Below are positions 25,423 to 33,743 of a DNA stretch of 64,000 bases, piece after piece. The notes under the pieces are model-generated. The model saw only the letters and a program-made list of their open reading frames with translations, searched no databases and was not told the DNA's origin. Where the stretch lies: positions 124,001 through 188,000 of the forward strand of contig NZ_CP063418.1 in NCBI RefSeq assembly GCF_013184985.2. The letters are read 5' to 3'. This DNA is from Actinomyces faecalis. GTDB lineage: Bacteria > Actinomycetota > Actinomycetes > Actinomycetales > Actinomycetaceae. How positions within the stretch are numbered: the first letter of the stretch is position 1; each line of letters begins with the position of its first letter. Position numbers and translations under genes: made by a program.

Positions 25423-27921
25423 TCAGGCGTCCTGCCCGCGCCGGACGGCCTCCAGCATGAGGGTGGCCACGTCCGTGACCCGCACGTCTGAGCCCTCGCT
25501 GGCCACCCCGTCAGAGAGCATGGTGGTGCAGAAGGGGCAGGCGGTGGCGATGACCTGGGCGCCGGTACCAAGCGCCTCGCGTGAGCGCTCCACAGCGATC
25601 CGCGTCCCGATCGACTCCTCCATGAAGGCTCGTGCCCCGCCTCCGCCGCAGCAGAAGGAGCGCTCGCGGCTGCGTGGCATCTCCACGGTCTGGGCCCCGG
25701 TGGCCTCCACCAGCTCGCGCGGGGGCGAGTAGACCTGGTTGTGCCGGCCCAGGTAGCAGGCGTCGTGGACGGTGACAGTGGGTGGCGGCGTGGCCAGGGC
25801 CAGGGAGGTACGTCCCCCAGGCCCAGACGGTTGCAGGGAGGAGCGGCCGGAGCCTGCTGGACCAGCAGACGCGGTTCCTGCGCTGCTCGTGGCCGCCTGC
25901 TCCGTGTCCACGGGTGGTGCTGCGGCACCGGCCGGGACCGGGCGCAGCCTGCCCTCACGCACGAGGCGGGACAGCAGCTGGGTGTGGTGGAGGACCTCGT
26001 AGTGCCCACCCGCCTGGGGGTACTCACGGGCCAAGGTGTTGAAGCAGTGGGCGCAGGTGACCACGATCCTGTGTGCCTTGACCTCGTTGAGGGTCTCGAC
26101 GTTCTGTCCCGCCAGCATCTGGAAGAGGATCTCGTTACCGGCGCGCCTGGCCGGATCACCGGTGCAGGACTCAGCGTCTCCCAGGACCGCGAAGGAGACC
26201 CCGGCAGTGTGCAGCAGCTCGGCCACGGCGCGGGTGGTCCTCTTGGCGCGGTCCTCGTAGGCGCCGGCGCAGCCGACCCAGAACAGGTAGTCCACCTCGC
26301 TGGCGTCCTCAACGTCGACGCCGACCACCGGTACCTCGAAGTCGAGGTCCTTGGCCCACTCCATGCGCTTGCGCGGGGCCAGGCCCCACGGGTTGCCCTT
26401 GGACTCCATCTTGCGGAACATCTGCCCCAGCTCCTTGGGGAAGGCAGACTCCATGAGGACCTGCTGACGGCGCAGGTCGATGATGTGGTCGACGTGCTCG
26501 ATGTCGACCGGACACTGGTCCACGCAGGCCCCGCAGGTGGTGCACGACCACAGGACCTCGGCCGGAATCACCTCACCGGCCAGGGGTGCGGGCTGGGTGG
26601 CCACGCCGGAGTCGGTAGGCGCGGCCTTGGCGGCCAGTAGGGTACCGAGCACGTCCTGGGTGTGGGCCGAGCCCTCGGCCAGTCTGCTCCGCGAGCCGCG
26701 CAGGATGCCGCCGTGCGCAGCCGCCTGCTCGTCGGTGACCTCCTGGCTGCTGACACCTAGGCGGGCCGCGGCCTGGAGGAAGGGGGCGGCCGCGGCGTGG
26801 TGGTCGCGCAGAGCGAGCGTGAAGAGCTTGGGAGACAGGGGCTTGCCGGTGTTCCACGCCGGGCACAGGTCCTGGCAGCGTCCGCACTCGGTGCAGGTGG
26901 AGAAGTCCAGCAGCCCCTTCCAGGTGAAGTCCTCAATCCGTCCCACGCCCAGGGTGACTTCGCGGTCCTGGTCCTCGGCGGCCTCCATGGCGGCGTCCAG
27001 GTCGTCCAGCGTCTGGGCCGTCAGAGTCGTCGGCTGTCCCTGCGCGTTGTCAAAGACCAGCTCCTTGGCAGGCCCCAGGGCCTTGGCCGTGTCCCGGCGC
27101 GCCCAGACGTTGACGACGGCCAGGAAGCGGTGCCAGGCCACGCCCATGGACGGCTGTAGCCCGATCACGACCATCCAGCTCATGGAGACCACGACCTTGA
27201 CCGTGGCCACGGCGACCGTCGCAGCCTCGACCCCGGCGACGCCGAGACGGCTGAGAGCGGAAGCGGCCCAGACGGTCAGCGGGTAGTGCGACCAGGAGCC
27301 GAGCGGTGATCCGGGCTCGGTCAGACGCAGGTGGGTGACCTCCAGCATCCGCAGCACCAGGACGCAGGCGACGACGATGAGGACCACGGCCTCGACGAAG
27401 ACGGCCTGCCCGGCCGAGGAGCCGGAGAAACGGGGTGATCGGGTGCGCGTACCCGCCTCGCTCGTGGCGTCGAAGGGCGGGCGGGCAGCGCCACCGGCGG
27501 TGAGACGACGGCGCACGAGGCTGAGCCCGACGATTCCTGCCAGGCTCAGCCAGGCGATCCCCTCTACGACCCAGCTCCACCAGGCCTGCTGGTCCAGCCA
27601 CGGCAGGGTGAAGGAAGGGCCGGCCAGCACCTGCCCGTAGCCGGTGACCAGGGTGAGGGCGAGCAGCGGGAAGCTGACCATCACCAGCCAGTGGGCCACC
27701 CGGATCCAGGGCCGGCCGCGGAAGGACGTGTGGCCCAGCACCTCACCGAGCATGACGACGGTGCGGTGCCAGGGGCGCTCGTGACGGTCCGGGGCAGGGC
27801 GCCCCAGGCGCATCCGGGCGATGATGACGAGGCAGGCGCGTGCGAACAGGACGACGCCGACGACCGTGAAGGCGCAGACGACGGCCGCGCACACCAGGCG
27901 CAGGATCATCAAGGAGGTCAT
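25423..27921 (-). CDS. Membrane-bound Fe-S oxidoreductase with CCG domains
   Basis: An 832-residue protein. Residues about 1-270 form five or six membrane segments like the gamma subunit of nitrate reductase or HdrE. A ferredoxin domain follows with CTECGRCQDLCP and CTTCGACVDQCPVDIEHVD, then two cysteine-rich CCG domains (VGCAGAYEDR...CTGDP...CAHCFNTL and CYLGRHNQVY...CCGGGGARAF...CPFCTTM) of the heterodisulfide-reductase/GlpC type. It probably passes electrons between the membrane quinone pool and a thiol or flavin partner. The physiological partner is unknown; actinobacterial homologues are usually single genes. Its final codons and stop at 25423 are normal. Confidence 0.85.
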   Translation of the reverse strand: MTSLMILRLVCAAVVCAFTVVGVVLFARACLVIIARMRLGRPAPDRHERPWHRTVVMLGEVLGHTSFRGRPWIRVAHWLVMVSFPLLALTLVTGYGQVLAGPSFTLPWLDQQAWWSWVVEGIAWLSLAGIVGLSLVRRRLTAGGAARPPFDATSEAGTRTRSPRFSGSSAGQAVFVEAVVLIVVACVLVLRMLEVTHLRLTEPGSPLGSWSHYPLTVWAASALSRLGVAGVEAATVAVATVKVVVSMSWMVVIGLQPSMGVAWHRFLAVVNVWARRDTAKALGPAKELVFDNAQGQPTTLTAQTLDDLDAAMEAAEDQDREVTLGVGRIEDFTWKGLLDFSTCTECGRCQDLCPAWNTGKPLSPKLFTLALRDHHAAAAPFLQAAARLGVSSQEVTDEQAAAHGGILRGSRSRLAEGSAHTQDVLGTLLAAKAAPTDSGVATQPAPLAGEVIPAEVLWSCTTCGACVDQCPVDIEHVDHIIDLRRQQVLMESAFPKELGQMFRKMESKGNPWGLAPRKRMEWAKDLDFEVPVVGVDVEDASEVDYLFWVGCAGAYEDRAKRTTRAVAELLHTAGVSFAVLGDAESCTGDPARRAGNEILFQMLAGQNVETLNEVKAHRIVVTCAHCFNTLAREYPQAGGHYEVLHHTQLLSRLVREGRLRPVPAGAAAPPVDTEQAATSSAGTASAGPAGSGRSSLQPSGPGGRTSLALATPPPTVTVHDACYLGRHNQVYSPPRELVEATGAQTVEMPRSRERSFCCGGGGARAFMEESIGTRIAVERSREALGTGAQVIATACPFCTTMLSDGVASEGSDVRVTDVATLMLEAVRRGQDA

Positions 27922-27984
27922 GCCGCCAGCCTACTCAGGGGGTACGACGTCCTCGCGTGCGGGGCAGGAGACCCGCGCTGCAGG

Positions 27985-28287
27985 TCAGTCCTTGATCGTC
28001 TCGATGGTCTGGGGGCGCAGCGGGTTGAAGTCCTGCCCGCCGTACCAGGCGGCGGCCTTGCGCAGGCTCAGCTGCTGGACGACGGCGGCGATCGCCCCGG
28101 ACACCGCAGCGAAGGCGACGACCTGGAAGACCGGGGTGTCCAGCAGGTCCTCGTCGGTGGGGACAGGCTTGCCGCTGCCCTTGCGCCAGGCGGTGCGGAT
28201 CGCACGGTCAGCCAGGAAGCCTGCGGCCAGGGTGGTCAGCGCGGCAGTCGCCTGCCAGGCGATGCCAGCGGAGGGGGTGCGTGACAT
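27985..28287 (-). CDS. DUF4235 small membrane protein
   Basis: A 100-residue protein with two hydrophobic segments (about 8-27 and 56-75) separated by a basic loop (AIRTAWRKGSGKPVPTDEDL). This is the layout of the actinobacterial DUF4235 family, whose function is unknown. GGAGG precedes the ATG. The gene is divergent from the thiamine operon; 28288-28472 between them holds no other gene. Confidence 0.75.
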   Translation of the reverse strand: MSRTPSAGIAWQATAALTTLAAGFLADRAIRTAWRKGSGKPVPTDEDLLDTPVFQVVAFAAVSGAIAAVVQQLSLRKAAAWYGGQDFNPLRPQTIETIKD

Positions 28288-28472
28288 AGGTCCTCCCAGA
28301 GTCGTCGGTGACGCGCACGGCTGTGCTGACGCGATCCTACCTGGGTCTGCGGGCACCGCAGGGGAGTGGGAAGGCCGACCGGCCACGCACCTGCGTAGCC
28401 CGGCTGGTGACAGCTCGGGTGCTGTCGCTCCTGACGGCCAGCCGCGCACTCGCTCACCCGGGATACCCCCGT

Positions 28473-28503
28473 TTGCCCGCACCACCGTGGTACGGGCTAG
28501 ACT
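28473..28503 (+). promoter_or_regulatory. Promoter of the thiamine transport operon
   Basis: TTGCCC (28473-28478), a 19-nt spacer and TAGACT (28498-28503) lie just before the riboswitch, giving a start near 28510. Confidence 0.45.
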
Positions 28504-28511
28504 CTGCCCTA

Positions 28512-28597
28512 CGACAGGGGAGCGCCGTTGGGCGCTGAGAGTGCAGAAGACTGCAGACCCTCGAACCTGCTCCGGTTCGCACCGGCGAAGGAAGTCG
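28512..28597 (+). promoter_or_regulatory. TPP riboswitch (THI element)
   Basis: The conserved core is present: GGGCGCTGAGA (28530s), GACCCTCGAACCTG, then GGTTCGCACCGGCGAAGGAAG, with closing stem CGAC (28512-28515)/GTCG (28594-28597). It binds thiamine pyrophosphate and would lower expression of the downstream thiBPQ operon when thiamine is plentiful. The spacer to thiB (28598-28668) contains the ribosome-binding site but no obvious T-tailed terminator, so translational control is likely. Confidence 0.95.
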
Positions 28598-28668
28598 AGC
28601 TTCTCCCCGCGCTCGCGGAGCCACCGTGTGCGCGGGCCCTCCTGACACCTATCCAGGAGACTCCACAC

Positions 28669-29796
28669 ATGCCTCAGGCTACCCACCCCATCACCCACCG
28701 TGTCCTCACCCCCACCCGCCGCCAGGTCCTGGGTGCCCTGGGCCTAGGTGCCGTCGGAGCGAGCCTGGCCGCCTGCGGCTCGAAGAAAGCGGGTGGCACC
28801 GCCTCCTCCACCTCCAGCCAGGCAGCAGGAGCAGGCTCCGGCAGGAAGGTCACCGTGCTCACCCACGACTCCTTCCACGTCCCCGACGAGCTCGTGGCCG
28901 CCTTCGAGAAGGACACCGGGTACACCCTGGAGATCGTCCCCAGCGGCGACGCCGGCGAGCTGGTGAACAAGCTGGTCCTGACCAAGGACGCCCCGCTCGG
29001 GGACGCCGTCTTCGGGATCGACAACACCTTCGCCTCCCGTGCCCTGGACGAGGGCGTCATCGACACCTCGGTCACCGTCACCCTGCCGGGAGAGGCGGAG
29101 CAGTACGTCGTCGGCTCCACCCCGGCCCTGACCCCTATCGACTTCGGCGAGGTCTGCCTCAACGTCGACACCGCCTGGTTCGCCGACAAGGGACTGACCC
29201 CGCCGGCCACCTTCGAGGACCTGACCAAGGAGGACTACAAGGACCTCTTCGTCGCTATCAACCCCTCGACCTCGTCCACGGGCCTGGCCTTCCTCCTGGC
29301 CACGATCGGCCACTTCGGTGAGGACGGCTTCGCCGGCTACTGGAAGGATCTGGTGGCCAACGGCGCCAAGATCGACGAGGGCTGGACCGACGCCTACTAC
29401 ACCGACTTCTCCGGCGGCGGCGAGGGCGGCACCTACCCGATCGTCGTGTCCTACTCCTCGTCGCCAGCCGCCACGGTCAGTGAGGACGGCACCTCCTCCT
29501 CCACCGCCTCGGTGCTGACCACCGCCTTCCGCCAGGTCGAGTACGCCGGCGCGCTGGCTGGCGGTGCCAACCCCGAGGGCGCCAAGGCGTTTATCGAGTG
29601 GATGCTGTCTGCCGACGTCCAGACCTCGATCCCGGACAACATGTACATGTACCCAGTCAACCCCGAGGCTACGCTGAGCAAGGACATCATGGCCTTCGGG
29701 CAGGTCTCTGACTCGCCGATCACCGTCGAGGCGGACGCGATCGCAGCCAACCGCGAGGCGTGGCTGGCCACCTGGACGGAGGCTGTCGGCGCGTGA
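28669..29796 (+). CDS. thiB: Thiamine ABC transporter substrate-binding lipoprotein ThiB
   Basis: A 375-residue periplasmic-binding protein. The N-terminus has a twin-arginine signal with lipobox (TRRQVLGALGLGAVGASLAAC), so it is exported folded and lipid-anchored at the cysteine. The mature part has the ThiB pattern TVLTHDSFHVPDELVAAFEK, LTKDAPLGDAVFGIDNTFAS and NPSTSSTGLAFLLATI. It captures thiamine or its phosphates. The ATG at 28669 has AGGAGA upstream. It lies directly after the TPP riboswitch and overlaps thiP. Confidence 0.93.
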   Translation: MPQATHPITHRVLTPTRRQVLGALGLGAVGASLAACGSKKAGGTASSTSSQAAGAGSGRKVTVLTHDSFHVPDELVAAFEKDTGYTLEIVPSGDAGELVNKLVLTKDAPLGDAVFGIDNTFASRALDEGVIDTSVTVTLPGEAEQYVVGSTPALTPIDFGEVCLNVDTAWFADKGLTPPATFEDLTKEDYKDLFVAINPSTSSTGLAFLLATIGHFGEDGFAGYWKDLVANGAKIDEGWTDAYYTDFSGGGEGGTYPIVVSYSSSPAATVSEDGTSSSTASVLTTAFRQVEYAGALAGGANPEGAKAFIEWMLSADVQTSIPDNMYMYPVNPEATLSKDIMAFGQVSDSPITVEADAIAANREAWLATWTEAVGA

Positions 29797-31601
29797 GCGC
29801 CTCGCCCGGCTCCGACCGCCGGCCTGCCCGTGTGCCGCAGGCCGGGTCGGCACGGCGCGGTCGGGACCTGTGCCGCGGCCCTCGTCGCCCCCGGCGCGGC
29901 CCTCGGACGACGACGGCCCAGCGCCTGGGCTGGACCCTCGCCGTGGTGCTGCCGGTCGTCTTCCTGGCCGTCTTCTTCGCCTGGCCCGTGGCCAGCCTGA
30001 TGGCCAGAGGGCTGGCGCCCGAGGGCAGCCTGGACCTGTCTGGCTTTGCCGAGGTCCTGGCGCGCCCGCGCACCTGGCGCATCATCCGCCAGACCCTGCT
30101 CCAGGCGGGAGCCGCCACCGCGATCTGCGTCCTGCTGGGCGTCCCCGGCGCCTGCGTGCTCTACCGCCGCCGTTTCCCGGGCCGGGACCTGCTGAGGGCG
30201 GTGGTGACCGTTCCCTTCGTCCTGCCGAGCGTCGTCGTCGGCATCGCCTTCCACGCGATGGTCACCCGTGGTGGCCCGCTCGGAGGCGTGGCCGACGGTG
30301 CCCTGGACGGCTCGGTCATCACCGTCGTCGCCGCGCTGGTCTTCTTCAACTACGGGCTCGTGGTGCGCACGGTGGGGACCATGTGGTCCCGGCTCGACCC
30401 GCGCGCCGTGGAGGCGGCGCGCACGCTGGGTGCCTCCCCCTGGCGCGCCTTCCGCACCGTCACCCTGCCCAGCCTCGTCCCCACGATCGCGGCTGCCGCC
30501 TGCCTGACCTTCCTCTTCTGCGCCACGGCCTACGGGGTGGTCCTGGTCCTGGGGGGCACCGGCATCGGTACCATCGAGACTGAGATCTACGTCCTGACCG
30601 CCCAGTACCTCGACCTGCGTGCGGCGGCCGTCCTCTCAGTCGTCCAGCTGCTCGTCATCGCGGCCGTGCTGTGGCTGGCCGAGCGGGCTCGTGCTGCCTC
30701 TCAGGCCTCGTTGCGGCTCCACCTGGACGTGCCGGCCACGCGCCTGCGCCCTGGTGACCTGCCGGCCCTCGCCCTGACCCTGGCCGTGGTGGCCGGGCTG
30801 CTCGTCGGCCCCGTCGTCGTCCTCCTGGCACGCTCCCTGCGGCGGGCCGGGCGCTGGACCCTGGCCAACTACACCGACCTGTCCACGACAGGAGGCCGCA
30901 ACGCCCTGCTCGTCACCGTGTGGGAGGCAGCCGGCAACTCGCTGCGGGTGGCGCTGGCCGCCGCGGCGATCGCCCTCGCAGTCGGCACGGCGGTCAGCCT
31001 CGTGGTCTCCCGGCGGCCACGCTCGCCCTGGCTCAGGCGTGGCGTCGTCGTCCTCGACTCGGTCTTCATGCTGCCGCTGGGGGTCTCTGCGGTGACGGTC
31101 GGCTTCGGCTTCCTCATCACGCTGACCCGCCCGCCCCTGGCCCTGACCCGTAGCTGGTGGGTCCTGCCGCTGGCCCAGGCCGTGGTGGCGGTGCCGCTGG
31201 TGGTGCGGACGCTGCTGCCGGCCCTGCGAGCGATCGACCCGCGCCAGCGCGAGGCTGCTGCCGCCCTGGGTGCCGGACCCGGACGGGTGCTGGCCACGGT
31301 GGACGGCCCGCACCTGCTGCGGGCCGCGGGGCTCGCTGCAGGTTTCGCGCTGGCCACGAGCCTGGGTGAGTTCGGGGCGACGTCGTTCCTGGCACGGCCC
31401 CAGACCCCTACCCTGCCCGTGGTCCTCTACCGGCTCATCGGGTCCCCGGGGGCCCAGAACCAGGGGATGGGCCTGGCGGCCGGCGTCGTGCTGGCCGCGG
31501 GGACGGCCGCGATCATGCTCGCCTGCGAGCGGGCGCAGACCACGCACCTGCGGCGCAGCCGTGAGGCGGTCACGGTGCGCAGCGAGAAGGAGACCGTATG
31601 A
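29793..31601 (+). CDS. thiP: Thiamine ABC transporter permease ThiP
   Basis: A 602-residue double permease with two inner-membrane binding-protein-dependent domains of about six helices each, as in ThiP and iron permeases. Both EAA loops are visible: EAARTLGASPWRAFRTVTLP in the first half and EAAAALGAGPGRVLATVDGP in the second. The GTG start overlaps the thiB stop as GTGA and has GGAGG upstream; the first 45 residues are a basic cytoplasmic tail. It forms the channel with ThiB and ThiQ. Confidence 0.92.
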   Translation: MSASPGSDRRPARVPQAGSARRGRDLCRGPRRPRRGPRTTTAQRLGWTLAVVLPVVFLAVFFAWPVASLMARGLAPEGSLDLSGFAEVLARPRTWRIIRQTLLQAGAATAICVLLGVPGACVLYRRRFPGRDLLRAVVTVPFVLPSVVVGIAFHAMVTRGGPLGGVADGALDGSVITVVAALVFFNYGLVVRTVGTMWSRLDPRAVEAARTLGASPWRAFRTVTLPSLVPTIAAAACLTFLFCATAYGVVLVLGGTGIGTIETEIYVLTAQYLDLRAAAVLSVVQLLVIAAVLWLAERARAASQASLRLHLDVPATRLRPGDLPALALTLAVVAGLLVGPVVVLLARSLRRAGRWTLANYTDLSTTGGRNALLVTVWEAAGNSLRVALAAAAIALAVGTAVSLVVSRRPRSPWLRRGVVVLDSVFMLPLGVSAVTVGFGFLITLTRPPLALTRSWWVLPLAQAVVAVPLVVRTLLPALRAIDPRQREAAAALGAGPGRVLATVDGPHLLRAAGLAAGFALATSLGEFGATSFLARPQTPTLPVVLYRLIGSPGAQNQGMGLAAGVVLAAGTAAIMLACERAQTTHLRRSREAVTVRSEKETV

Positions 31602-32410
31602 GCTCGACCGTGGGTGCCCCTGACGGACGGGTACCGCAGGCAGCCGCCGCAGGCGCCGGCCTGGAGGTACGTGACCTGGACGTCGTCTACCCGGCTCCGG
31701 CCGGTCGGCGACGGTCCGGGCCCGTCGACGGCCCGGTCCGCGCCGTCGACGGCGTCAGCCTCACGGTGTCCCGCGGGGAGGTGGTGGCGCTGCTCGGCCC
31801 CTCAGGCTGTGGGAAGTCCTCCCTGCTGCGGGCCGTGGCCGGGCTGGAGGACCTGGCCGGTGGCGAGATCTGCTGGGACGGCGACGACGTCGTCGCCCTA
31901 CCGGTCCACAGGCGCGGCTTCGGACTCATGTTCCAGGACGGTCAGCTCTTCCCCTTCCGGGACGTGGCCGGCAACGTCGCCTACGGGCTGGCCGGGGTGC
32001 CACGCGCCCAGCGACGTGAGCGGGTGGAGGAGGTGCTGGCCCTGGTGGGGCTGTCCGGCTACGGCGCGCGGGAGGTCACGACCCTGTCCGGAGGCCAGGC
32101 CCAGCGCGTCGCCCTGGCCAGGGCCCTGGCCCCGCGTCCGCGCCTGCTGCTGCTGGACGAGCCGCTCAGCGCCCTGGACCGCACCATGCGCGAGCAGCTG
32201 GCCCAGGATCTGCGACGTATCCTGACAGGACAGGGCACCACCGCCCTCTACGTCACTCACGACCACGCCGAGGCCGCCACGGTCGCTGACCGCGTGGGCG
32301 TGATGGAGGCGGGGCGCCTCCTGGCGACCGGGACGATGGCCGAGCTGCGCCGTCATCCCGGCTCTGCGCAGGTCGCCCGCTTCCTCGGGGTCCCGGCGGA
32401 CGGCGAGTGA
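31598..32410 (+). CDS. thiQ: Thiamine ABC transporter ATPase ThiQ
   Basis: A 270-residue ABC ATPase: Walker A GPSGCGKSS, Q-loop FQDGQLFPF, signature LSGGQAQR, Walker B LLLLDEPLSALD and H-loop VTHDHAEA. The ATG overlaps thiP as ATGA. It powers ThiBP import under TPP riboswitch control. Confidence 0.93.
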   Translation: MSSTVGAPDGRVPQAAAAGAGLEVRDLDVVYPAPAGRRRSGPVDGPVRAVDGVSLTVSRGEVVALLGPSGCGKSSLLRAVAGLEDLAGGEICWDGDDVVALPVHRRGFGLMFQDGQLFPFRDVAGNVAYGLAGVPRAQRRERVEEVLALVGLSGYGAREVTTLSGGQAQRVALARALAPRPRLLLLDEPLSALDRTMREQLAQDLRRILTGQGTTALYVTHDHAEAATVADRVGVMEAGRLLATGTMAELRRHPGSAQVARFLGVPADGE

Positions 32411-32539
32411 GTCCCCTGAGACCGGGCGCTGCCTGCGCGAGCGTTGCCAGCAGGAGGCGTCTGGCTGAGACGCTTGTCTCTAAATGAGTACATGACTCGT
32501 CAACCACTTCTGGCGCTGCTAACGTTTCGCCAGTCATCA

Positions 32540-32660
32540 CGACGCCGCAACCGGCGTCGCCCGCCACGGAGAGGTCCAGGTCGCATGACCAAGCGAATGT
32601 GTTGTTGTCGCTGTCGCTGACGGCAGCTTGACACCCATTCGCCAGAGCGTGGTGACGCTC
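32540..32660 (+). promoter_or_regulatory. Cysteine attenuator hairpins around the leader ORF
   Basis: Three perfect stems: CGACGCCG/CGGCGTCG (32540-32547 with 32552-32559) just before the leader ribosome-binding site; GCGAATG/CATTCGC (32593-32599 with 32636-32642), which encloses the Cys codons; and GAGCGT/ACGCTC (32645-32650 with 32655-32660), 25 nt before the permease start. A ribosome stalled on the Cys codons would block the second stem. A weak promoter (TCGTCA, 17 nt, TAACGT at 32520-32525) may start this transcript. Confidence 0.5.
32585..32620 (+). CDS. Poly-cysteine leader peptide MTKRMCCCRCR
   Basis: An 11-codon ORF with four Cys codons among its last six, ending in TGA at 32618-32620. 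A GGAGAGG ribosome-binding site lies 9 nt upstream, so it is likely translated. It precedes an ABC importer operon by 64 nt. Poly-cysteine leader ORFs are known in mycobacteria as cysteine-responsive attenuators: shortage of Cys-tRNA stalls the ribosome and changes downstream RNA folding. Here it implies that the importer brings in a cysteine source. It is too short for homology searching, so evidence is composition and position. Confidence 0.75.
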   Translation: MTKRMCCCRCR

Positions 32661-32684
32661 GTAAGACCCCCGTGAGGTGCCCTC

Positions 32685-33743
32685 GTGCCCCTGTCCTCCC
32701 AGGACGCCCAGGACAACGCCACACCCGGTGAGCAGACCGCCCCGGGTGCCTCGGTGACGCTGTCTGGGGACCAGGCTCCTGCCCCCGTGCACGGTGGCCA
32801 GGCTGGCACCGCAGCACCGACGGCGGACCGGGACCGTGTCGGCGAGCGCCCCACCGGCTGGCGCCACGTGCTGCGTCGGCTGCGCCGTGACAAGGGAGCC
32901 GTCTTCGGCGCCGTCGTGGTGGTACTGACTACCGTGGTGGCGCTCTTCGCACCGCTCATCACCCGGCTCGTCGGCGTGGACCCCTACACCTACGACCTGG
33001 AGGCGCTGGACTCCTCCGGCCTGCCGCTGGGCAGCCTCGGTGGTGTGAGTGCCGCCCACCCCTTCGGCGTCGAGCCCCAGACCGGGCGCGACCTGTTCGC
33101 CGTCGTGGTCGAGGGCACCCGGACCTCCTTCTCCATCGGCATGGGGGCCACGGTCCTGTCCATGGTCATCGCCATCGCGCTGGGGCTCAGCGCCGGCTAC
33201 TTCGGTGGCTGGTGGGACGCCCTGGTCTCCCGTCTGACCGACGTGACCCTGGGATTTCCGCACCTGGTCTTCATGATCGCGATCTCGGCGATCATCCCGG
33301 CCACCGCCCCGCGGGTGCCTGTCATGATCCTCATCATCGGGATCCTGGGATGGCCCTCCACCGCGAGAGTCCTGCGCAGCCGCACACTCGCCCTGCGCGG
33401 ACGCACCTTCGTCGGCGCCTCGCGCGCCATGGGAGCCTCCCAGGGGCACGTCCTGCTCACCCAGGTCCTGCCCAACCTCGTGGCCACGATCATCGTCTTC
33501 ACCACGATCTCGATCCCCGGCAAGATCACCGCCGAGGCCGCCCTGTCCTTCCTGGGTGTGGGTGTGGCCCCACCGACCCCCTCATGGGGCCGGTCCATCG
33601 GCAACGCCGTGACCTGGGTGAGCACCGACCCGTGGTACCTCCTCTTCCCCGGCGCCGCCCTGTTCCTGGTCACCCTGGCCTTCAACCTCTTCGGTGACGG
33701 CCTGCGTGACGCCCTCGACCCCAGGACCGGTGAGAACCGATGA
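32685..33743 (+). CDS. Peptide/glutathione-type ABC permease (DppC/GsiD family)
   Basis: A 352-residue inner-membrane permease with a proline- and alanine-rich cytoplasmic N-terminus of about 60 residues, a first helix at about 72-95, a periplasmic loop (HPFGVEPQTGRDLF, the DppC-family signature), then five helices with the EAA loop GASRAMGASQGHVLLTQVLPN. Substrate families include dipeptides, nickel and glutathione. The GTG start follows AGGTG. It is the first structural gene behind the poly-Cys leader and overlaps the next permease by ATGA. Confidence 0.88.
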   Translation: MPLSSQDAQDNATPGEQTAPGASVTLSGDQAPAPVHGGQAGTAAPTADRDRVGERPTGWRHVLRRLRRDKGAVFGAVVVVLTTVVALFAPLITRLVGVDPYTYDLEALDSSGLPLGSLGGVSAAHPFGVEPQTGRDLFAVVVEGTRTSFSIGMGATVLSMVIAIALGLSAGYFGGWWDALVSRLTDVTLGFPHLVFMIAISAIIPATAPRVPVMILIIGILGWPSTARVLRSRTLALRGRTFVGASRAMGASQGHVLLTQVLPNLVATIIVFTTISIPGKITAEAALSFLGVGVAPPTPSWGRSIGNAVTWVSTDPWYLLFPGAALFLVTLAFNLFGDGLRDALDPRTGENR

